This document shows positions 51,372 through 61,100 of a stretch of 64,000 nt of DNA, one piece after another. The notes under the pieces were generated by a model. It was given only the letters and a program-made list of their open reading frames with translations, was not told the DNA's origin and made no database searches. Origin of the DNA: Mycolicibacterium flavescens (GTDB lineage: Bacteria > Actinomycetota > Actinomycetes > Mycobacteriales > Mycobacteriaceae); contig LR134353.1 of the NCBI GenBank assembly GCA_900637135.1, forward strand, positions 4,402,001 to 4,466,000, written 5' to 3'. The stretch's first letter is position 1, and each line of letters opens with the position of its first letter. A program made the position numbers and the translations under genes.

Positions 51372-52136
51372 TCAGCTGACTTGACGTCGGCTCGCGACCA
51401 CGACGGTTGGGCCGAACGGGCGGGTGCGAAATTTGACGGTGATCTCCGGACCGGCGTGGCGCGCGAGCGCACTCAATGCCGACGGACTGTAGGCACGTAG
51501 TGAGCTGATTACCCCGTCGTGCAGCAGCGGCATCAGCGGGCAGAACGGCAGCGTCGCTGCCAGCACAACCGCATGCACGGGCGCCGGCGGTCGGCGCAGG
51601 TCGATAATCATCAGCTTCTTCGCTGCCCGCGTTCCCTCGGCGAACACAAGTGCGGCCTGTGCGGGTGGCAGGTGATGCAACGACAACGCGAACACGGCGA
51701 GGTCGTAAAACCCGTCGGGGGCGTCGATTTCGGTGGCATCCATTTCCCGCACCGTGGCACGGGGATCACTGCCGAGCCCACCCGCGGCAACAATCCCGAC
51801 GAAGGAGGGATCGATGTCGGTTACCGTGACCCGAGCAGTGGGGTGGCTCTCGAGCACTTTCTCCGACAGCCCGCCAAGGCCCGCTCCCAACTCCAGAATC
51901 TTCGGCGAGGAGAACTCGGCCACCTCGTCGAGCACGACCTTGGCGATCTTGCCGTAGACGCCCAACCGTCGTCGCCGCCCACCGCGGTCGAGGGCCACCA
52001 CGACCTTTCGTTTCAACTCGTCGACGTCGTCGCGGTCGAGGTACTCGAGCCGATTCGTCTGCAACCGCCGGTCCAACCACGACGCCTCAGGACCGCCGCG
52101 GGGCATGTCGACTATGTCGAGTGTGCTATCGGTCAT
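51372..52136 (-). CDS. Class I SAM-dependent methyltransferase, NRPS-coupled
   Basis: A 254-aa methyltransferase. Motif I is KILELGAGLGGLSEKV, with TDIDPSFVG as the acidic strand and LAVFALSLHHLPP as motif IV. The C-terminal region has a hydrophobic stretch (AVVLAATLPFCPLMPLL). Its ATG overlaps the NRPS stop as ATGA, so it is translated with the NRPS and probably methylates the peptide product or a precursor. Substrate is unknown. The DUF2237 gene converges with it. Confidence 0.9.
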   Translation of the reverse strand: MTDSTLDIVDMPRGGPEASWLDRRLQTNRLEYLDRDDVDELKRKVVVALDRGGRRRRLGVYGKIAKVVLDEVAEFSSPKILELGAGLGGLSEKVLESHPTARVTVTDIDPSFVGIVAAGGLGSDPRATVREMDATEIDAPDGFYDLAVFALSLHHLPPAQAALVFAEGTRAAKKLMIIDLRRPPAPVHAVVLAATLPFCPLMPLLHDGVISSLRAYSPSALSALARHAGPEITVKFRTRPFGPTVVVASRRQVS

Positions 52137-55100
52137 CGCGCTTCCAGTGCCTGCTCGAGTTGTCCGACATACCTGCCGAGCGACTCGCTCGTCAGCATCT
52201 CAAGGTGTGAGCAGTCGACAGCGTATGTCGTGACGTCACCCGTGACGTAGGGCTGCCAGGTCCGGACTGGGCATGTCACGTCGTCGTGGCTCGCAGAGAA
52301 GACGACCATGTCGCCGTCGAATACCTCGGGAACGTGATCCTGTAAGTACCGCTGATTTTCGCTGAGACACTGGACCATGAACTGCAGCAACTCTTTCGAC
52401 GGGAGTACGAGCTCGGCCCCCTCGAAATGCCGATAAACCGATTGCACCGCCTCGGCGGAGGTCAGCGGTTCCTCTCGGTACGGGACGTCGATACCGTTCA
52501 GTTGCAGGATCTTTCGCAGGATGTCACCCGGTTCGGAGGCTTGCTCCGTCACCATCACTCGGTTCGCGCTGAACGCGTCGTCCAACAGGACCAGGCTCTG
52601 AACGACACATCCGCGGCGCTGCAGTTCGACGGCCACGGCCTGGGCCACCACACCGCCGAGTGACCAGCCAAGGAGCTTGTAGCGACCGTTGGATTGGAGG
52701 GCCTGAATTCTGTCGGCATAACGTGCCGCCATTTCGGAAATGGTTCGGGGCACCGTTTCGCCTTCAGGCGCGGCCTGGTTGATACCCATTATCGGGCAGT
52801 CCAGATGATCGGCGAGGATCCGATATACCCAGCTGAGTCCGAATCCTCCGTGAATGCAGCACAGCGGCACGCCCACACCATCTTTGAGTACCTCGACGGG
52901 CACGACCTCCGCAACGCTGTCCAGAGTCCCCAGTTGCCGGCTCAGGCCACGGACCGACGGTGCGTGGAACATCGTGCGCACCGCCAGGTCAGTGTCTAGC
53001 TCGGAATTGATCGCTGCGACAACGCGGATCGCGCCCAGCGAGTCGCCGCCGAGGTCGAAGAACGAGTCGTCAACGCCAACCCGCTCGAGGCCCAGGATCC
53101 GGGCGTAGATGTCACCGATGACCATCTCGGTGGCCGTTTCCGGCGCCCGGTAGGCCTTGGCCCCCTGGTATTCGGGCGGAGGTAGGGCGCGGACGTCAAG
53201 TTTGCCGTTAACGGTTAGCGGCAACGCGTCGACGACCACGATGGCAGCCGGCACCATGTAGCTTGGCAAGCGCTCGGCGAGTACGCGTCGGACGTGTGCG
53301 GGATCGATTGTAGCCGAGGAACATTCGGTCACATAGCCGACGAGGCGGTCGTCGCGTGCAACCACCGCAACCTGCTCCACGCCGACGACCTCGGCGAGCG
53401 CCGCCTCGATCTCACCTGGTTCGATGCGGTGGCCGCGGATCTTGACCTGTTCGTCGGCGCGCCCGAGGTAGCGCAGTTGCCCGTCGGCGCCCCACCGGAC
53501 GACATCACCGGTGCGGTACATCCGTCGTCCCGATGCTTCCGCGTCGGCGAACGGACAGGCCACGAATCGTGAGGCGGTCAATCCGGCACGGTTCACATAT
53601 CCGTAGGCCAGCCCATCACCGGCCACATACAGCTCGCCGACCACGCCCGGAAGCACCGGCCGCAGCCAGCTGTCGAGGACGAAGAATGCCGCTCCCGAAA
53701 TCGGTGCACCGATGGGTACCTCGTGCGATCCCGCCCTTAGCGGCGCGCTGAATGACGTGTACCACGTCTCCGTGGGGCCGTAGCCGTTCACCATCAGCCG
53801 ACCATCCGCCCACCGATCGACGAGGTTGGCTGGACAGGCCTCCCCTGCCACCACCAACGCCACTCCGTCGAGGCCGTCGGGGGAGAGCAAGCCTGCGGCC
53901 GACGGTGTCTGGTTCAACACGCTGACCTTTTCGTCGATCAGCAGCGCGTGGAAGTCCCGTGGCGACGATGCCACCTCCTCGGGGACGACCACCAGTCGAC
54001 CGCCACGCAGGAGAGCACCGAATATCTCCCACACCGACACGTCGAAGGCGAGCGAATGCCACTGTGTCCACACCCCCGCCGGTGGCAGGCCGTCGTCGGT
54101 TGCCTGCACCAACTGGGTCACCGTGCGGTGGGCGACGGCCACCCCTTTGGGAAGTCCGGTGGTTCCGGAGGTGTAGATGACGTAGGCAAGGTCGTCGGCG
54201 GCGGGCAGCGGCAGCGCGGAACAGGGATGGACGTCGATGCAGGGCCCGGCGACATCGACGACCGGCATGTTGCGGCCGCCCAGCCGTGCGGCCAGCCCGG
54301 CCCGGGTGATCGAGGCGACCGGTGCGGCGTCTGCGAGCATGAACTCGAGGCGCGCGTCGGGATGCGCGGGATCGATCGGCAGGTAGGCCGCACCCGTCTT
54401 GAGTACCGCGAGAATGGCCACGACCGCCTCGGCGGAACGCTCCAATAGCAGCGCTACCGACTCGCCGGTCCGCGCACCCATGCTGATCAGCTTGTGTGCC
54501 AGCCGATTCGAGTCGTCGTCCAGTCGTCGGTACGTCATCGACCGACCGCCGCAGCTCAGCGCCTGCGCCTCGGGGGTGCGCGCCACCTGCGCGGCGAACA
54601 ACGCCGGGATCGACACCTCGGGATAGGCTCCTCGCGCCAACACCGCGCGATTGCCGACCTCGTCCAGCAACGCTTGCTCGCCGGTGTCGAGCAAGCCGAT
54701 GGACGACATCCGCTGCTGCGGGTCGGCCGTCATGGCCACCAGGACCCGCTCCAGCCGCCGGATCAGGGTTTCGATGGTCGCCACGTCGAATATGTCGGTG
54801 CGGAACTCGACCTCGCCGCGTATCCCCCCGGGCTCGCCGGTGTCGGTCCAGTTCTCGGCCAGGTGGAACACCAGATCCATTCGGGCGGTGCGGATGTCCA
54901 CCGGCCTCTGGGTGACTTGCACATCACCGAGGCTGAGCCCGGCGGCGTTGCCGTGTTCACCCAGCACGTTCTGCCAGGCAAGCATCACCTGCACCAGCGG
55001 ATGATGGGTCAGGCTGCGGGACGAATTGAGCCGGTCCACGAGTAATTCGAATGGCACGTCCTGGTTTTCGTAGGCGGACAGGCTACGCCTACGCACCTGG

Positions 55101-58100
55101 TCCAGCACTTCGGCCAGCGTCGGATCACCGCCGAGGTCGACCCGCAGAACCAGCGTGTTGACGAAGAATCCGACCAGATCGTCGAGCGCACGGTCGACCC
55201 TACCGACGATCGGGAATCCCACGGCGACATCGTTGTTGGCGGTGATCTTGGCCAATAGCACCGCGAGAGCGGACTGAAGCACCATGAAGCTGGTCCCGTT
55301 GTGTTCGCGCGCCACCTCGCGGACCAGATTCTGCAAATCGGCCGGCCAGTTCACGGCCACGCTGGCTCCGCCCTGATCGGCCACCGGTGGATAGGGCCGG
55401 TCGGTGGGGAGTTGCAGCCGTTCCGGCAATCCCGCCAGGGCATCCCTCCAGTACGCAAGTTGCCCGGCGATCGGGCTGTCGGCGGCATCGACATCACCGA
55501 ATTCGCTGCGCTGCCAGAGCGTGTAGTCGGCGTACTGGACCGGCAAGGACGGCCAGTCGAGCGGCTGTTCGCTGCACCGTCTGGCGTACGCCACACCGAG
55601 GTCGCGCATCAGCGGGCTCACCGACGAGGCGTCGGCGGCGATGTGGTGCACCGCCGCAGCAAAAATGTGTTCCTGGTCTGAGACACGGAACAGCGTTGCC
55701 CTGAACGGCATTTCGCTGGCCAGATCGAAGGAGTGACGCACTGTGCGCTCGACGGCCTCTTGCAGCGTGGTCGCCGACCAGTTGCGGGCGTCGACGACGT
55801 GCCAGCCGTAGTCGGCGCGCTCGGGTGGTACCACCAGCTGGTAGGGCACCCCGTCGGTCGCCAGGAACAATGTGCGCAGCGTCTCGTGGCGAGCGACAAC
55901 GTCGTGCAGTGCCAGGCCCAACGCATCGGCATCCAGGCGCCCGGACAGCTCCAGCACCACCGCCATGTTGTAAACCGGTGAGGGACCGTGCAATTGGTCG
56001 AGGATCCACAGCCTGCTCTGCGCGAAGGAGAGCGGGACCTCCGCGGGCCGTTCGGCGGACACCAACGGTGCGCGCCGGCCGACCGCCTCGCTCACCCGAG
56101 GCGCCAGTTGCGCGACCGTGGGTACGTCGAACAGGGCACGCACGGAGAGCCCGGAATCGAATGCGGTGTTGATCGCCGCCACGGCCCGCATCGCTGACAA
56201 CGAATCGCCGCCGAGGTCGAAGAAGGAGTCGTCGACGCCGACCCGCCCGACATTGAGCACCTCGGCGTAGATGTCGGCCACGATCTCCTCGACCGCATTG
56301 CCCGGGGCCCGATAACGCTCACCGCCGTACTCAGGGGCCGGCAGGGCGCGGGTGTCGAGCTTGCCGTTGACCGTCAGCGGCAGAACGTCCAACACGACCA
56401 CGGCCGCCGGAATCGTGTACGCCGGCAGCCTTGTGACCAGCTGGTCGCGAATGTCGGACGAGTCTGCTGTCCCGACCACGTAGCCCACGAGGCGTTTGTC
56501 GCCGCAGTGGTCCTCGCGAGCGATCACCGCCGCCTGCTCGACGCCGTCCAATTCGACCAGGGCGGTGCGTACCTCACCGAGTTCGATGCGGTAGCCGCGG
56601 ATCTTGACCTGCTCGTCGGCGCGGCCCAGGTACTGAAGTTGCCCGTCGTCGCCCCACCGCACCAGGTCTCCGGTGCGGTACATCCGGGCGCCCGGCCCAC
56701 CGAACGGACAGGCGACGAACCGCGCGGCCGTGAGCCCGGACCGCCGCCAGTACCCCTCTCCCACGCCGCGGCCGGCTACGTACAGTTCGCCGACCACGCC
56801 GGCGGCCGTCGGCCGCAGCCACCCGTCGAGCACGAACAACGCTGCGCCTGCGACCGGGGCGCCGATCGGCACCGGACCCGGCCCCGCCGTCAACGGCGCG
56901 CTGATCGTCGCGTACACCGTCGTTTCGGTGGGCCCGTATGCGTTGATTAGCACCGCGTTCTGCGCCCAGCGCTCGACCAGCTCCACTGGGCAGGCCTCCC
57001 CGGCGACCACCAACGCGGTCGACTCCAGTCCCTCGGGCGAGAGCATTGCGGCCGCCGAGGGGGTTTGGCTGAGCACGCCCACGTCTTCGGCCAGCAGCAA
57101 CTCGCGCAGGTCTTCCGATGACGCCGCCACCAGGTCGGGGACCACGACCAGCCGGCCGCCGCGCAGCAGGGCGCCCCAGATCTCCCACACCGAGACGTCG
57201 AAGGCCAGCGAATGCCATTGCGTCCAGACCGCCGTCAGCGGCAGGCCGAGGTCCAGTGAATCAAGGTGCTGCGTGACGTTACGGTGTGAGATAGCAACAC
57301 CTTTGGGCACGCCAGTGGTGCCGGAGGTATAGATGATGTAGGCCAGATCGTCGGGTGCCGGCGGTGTTAGCGCCTCGCTCGGTTGCGCGTCGATCGCGGG
57401 GTCGTGCACATCGATGGTGGGCGACCCCGACCCGCCGAGCCGATCGACCAGTCCGGCAGACGTCACCGTGGCGATCGGCGTGGCGTCTTCAATCATGAAC
57501 CTGATTCGGTTCGGCGGTAGCGCGGGGTCGATCGGCAGGTAGGCCGCACCGGCCTTGAGCGTCGCGAGTATCGACACGATCGCTTCGGCCGACCTCTCCA
57601 GCAGGAGTGCCACACACTGCCCCGGTCCGGCACCATGCTCAATCAGCAAGCGCGCGAACCGGTTCGACGCATCGTCGAGCTCGTCGTAGGTCCACGAGCG
57701 CGTTTCGTCACTCAGGGCGACCGCATCAGGTGTGCGCGCGACCTGCGCGACCCACAGAGCCGGAATCGACGCGAGCGTCGCAGGCTGATGCAACACCTCG
57801 CGGTTACCGAACCGGTCGAGCTGGGCGTGTTCGGCGGCATCGAGTGCATCCATCGACGACAGCCTTTGGGTGGGATCGGCGGTCATCTCCTCGAGCACCC
57901 ACTGCAGGCGTCGCATGAGCGCGTCGACTCGGGTCCTGTCGAACAAATCGGCGTCGAACTCGATGCGCAACCGCAACTCCTCGGCCGACCGTGCCTGCAG
58001 CATCAGAGGATAATGCGTGGACTCGGTGCCGACGATCTCGGTGATCGCCAACTCGGTCACGTCTGCCAGGGCGCTGGTGTCGACGGGGTAGTTCTCGTAT

Positions 58101-61100
58101 ACGAACAGGGTGTCGAACAACTGGTCGCAGCCGGTGACTTTGTGAATCTCGTTGAGCGCTAGATGGTGGTGCTCGAGGGTGTCGACGTGGGCCCGTTGTA
58201 GTTGGGTGAGCAGGTCGCCGACGGTGGTCGCTGCGTTGGCGTCCGCGCGCACCGGCACCGTGTTGATCAACAGCCCGACCATCGTTTCGGCCCCGACCAC
58301 TTCGGTGGGTCGCCCGGAAACCGCGGCGCCGAACACGACGTCGTGGTGGCCGGTCGCCGACATCAGCACCTGCGCCCAGGCGGCCTGCAGTACGATGTTG
58401 ACCGTGGTGCGTTGCGCGCGCGCGAAATTGTTGAGGGCGTGGGTGTTTCGTGCCGGCAGTGAGATCGAGGCGGTGCCCCGCGGCCCCGGCGTCAGTCGGC
58501 CCGGTGAACCGACCAGGGTGGGTGTGTCGAAACCGGCCAGCACTTCGCGCCAGGCGGCACGAGCCGCGTCGATGTCCTGTTCGGCCAGCCACGCGACGAA
58601 GTTCCGGTACGGCGTCGCCGCGGGCAACCGCTGCCCGTAGTAGGCGGCGAAGAGCTCCTGCATGAGGACCGGCAACGACCAGCCGTCGAGCACGATGTGG
58701 TGATTGGTGAGCACGAACCGGTGCCTGTCCGGCGCGACGCGGATCAACGCCGCTCGGAAGGCCGGCGGCCGGGTGAGGTCGCAGACCGCGGCGCGTTCCT
58801 CGGTGCGGACCTCCTCGACGTGATCACCGGGGTTTCGGCCGTTGTGGGTGAGGTCGATGTACCGCCAGGCCGGTGCCGGGTCGGCCGGGATGATCTGCAC
58901 CGGTTCGTCGAATTGCCCGCAGAATCGCGCGGCGAGGTTGGGGTGGCGGATGGCGACGTTATGCACCGCGTCGCGGAGCCGGTCGCGGTCGAGTGGGCCG
59001 GATATCGCGATGTCGAGCTGCATCGCGTAGACGTCGTCGGCCGCGTTTGTCGTGGTGCTGGCGTGGAAGAGCAGCCCCTGTTGCAGTGGCGTCAGCGGCA
59101 GGATGTCGGCGATGCGTTCGTGCGCCTCCAGCTCGTCGATCTGGTTTTGGCTGAGCCGGGCGGGGGCGATGTCGGAAGGCGTGAGCCCACCGCCGCCACT
59201 CGCGGCATGAGCGCAGATGCCGCGCAACGCCTGGAAGAACAGCATGCCGAACCTGCCGGCTTCGGTGTGGTCCAGCGCTGAGCGCGCGAACGTCCAGTTG
59301 GCCCGCAGAGTAGGACCATCGGCGGTTTCGACGGCTGCGGCGTTGAGTTCGAGGGTGTGGGCCAACGGCATGGGTACGGCTGCGGCAGCTTCAGCCAGTG
59401 TCAAGCCGCCGTGGCTGACACTCCACATCTCCTCGGACAGCTGCGCAGCGCCAGCACCGAGGCGACCGAGGTAGTTGAACCCGAGCGACGGGTCGGGGCC
59501 GGCCAGGTCCACCTCGGGGTTGAGGTAACGCAGTAACCCGTAAGTGAGCGGATCTGGGTGGGTGCGCAGTTGCTCCTTGAGGTCTTTGACCACCGCTCCC
59601 AGTGTTGCGTCTCCGGCGGTCACGTCCTGCCAGTTCAGCTTCCGCACTGTCAGCGCGACGGGATGTTTCGTGGTGAACCATCCCACCGTGCGGGACAGGT
59701 CGACATCCTGGGCGAGGTATTCGTGGCGGCCGTGGCCCTCGACGTCGATGCCGACCGACGCTGCGCTGCCGACGAATTCGGCGCACGCCAGCGCGTACGC
59801 GATCAACAGGATGTCGGAGATGCCCGCGTGGAACGCGGCAGGCGCCTTAGCGAGCAACGCGCGAGTGCTGGCGACGTCCAGCGACAGAGACAGATGCCCG
59901 GCGTCAGCGTAGGTGTCGACCTCGGGTGCGGGAGCGGGCAGCGTGGGATCGGTCGCGGTGATCTGCCGCCAGGCCTCCACGTGGGCCAGCGTCGCTGCAT
60001 CCTGGGCATGGTCGGCCAGCCGGGCGGCCCACTGCCGGAACGAGGTGCCGGTCGGCGCCAGCGCGATGGCTTGGCCGTTGTGGTGTTGAGCCCACGCGAT
60101 GTTGATGTCTTCGATGAGAATCGGCCACGAAACCGCGTCGACTCCGAGGTGGTGAATGCTCACTGCCAGTTGTCCGGTGGACGGCACCCACAGCGCCGCC
60201 AGCATCCTGCCCGCGGCTGGGTTCAGTTGCGCACGAAGGTTGTTCATCGCAGATTCGGTCAGTTCGTCGGTCATGTGCAGACAGTCCATGGACTTCACCG
60301 ACCCCGGCGCGGGAACGATCATCTGGCCGTCTTCGGCGACGTGCAACCGCAGCATGGCGTGCCGGTCCAACAGCGCCTGCAACAGCATGACGACGTCGGC
60401 GTCGGTGACTCCCGCGGGCGCCTGCAACACCATCGTCTGGTTGAACTGATCGACCGGGCCGTCGACCTCGCGGAGCCAGGCCATGATCGGGGTGGGCTGC
60501 ACGGGTCCGGTGCCGTCATCGACCGTGGCGGCCGCGCCGCCCGCGGCATCGGCGGCCCGGGCGAGCCGCGCCACCGTCTGCTCGACGAAGACATCACGCG
60601 GCCGACATCGAAGCCCCGCGGCCCGGGCGCGGGCCACCACTTGCATCGACAGAATGCTGTCGCCGCCCAGATCGAAGAACGAGTCGTCGACACCTACCCG
60701 CTCCAACCCGAGCACCTGCGCGTAGATGCCGGCCAGCACCTCCTCGACCGCATCGGCCGGGGCGCGGTACTGCGGCGCGCTCTGGTAGTCGGGCGCGGGC
60801 AGGGCGCGAGTGTCGAGTTTTCCGTTGACAGTCAACGGGATCGAATCGACCGCAACCACCGCGGCAGGCACCATGTAGGCAGGCAACCGCTCGGCTAGCG
60901 CGGTGCGCGCCGCGGCGGGGATGGCGGTGCCGGTGGTGTAGCCGACCAGACGCTTGTCGCCGGGGCGGTCCTCGCGGACGACGACCGCTGCCTGTTCGAC
61001 GCCGTCGACTTCGGCCAGCGCGCTTTGGATTTCACCGAGTTCGACGCGGAATCCGCGGATCTTCACCTGCTCGTCGGCGCGACCGAGATATTGCAGTTGA

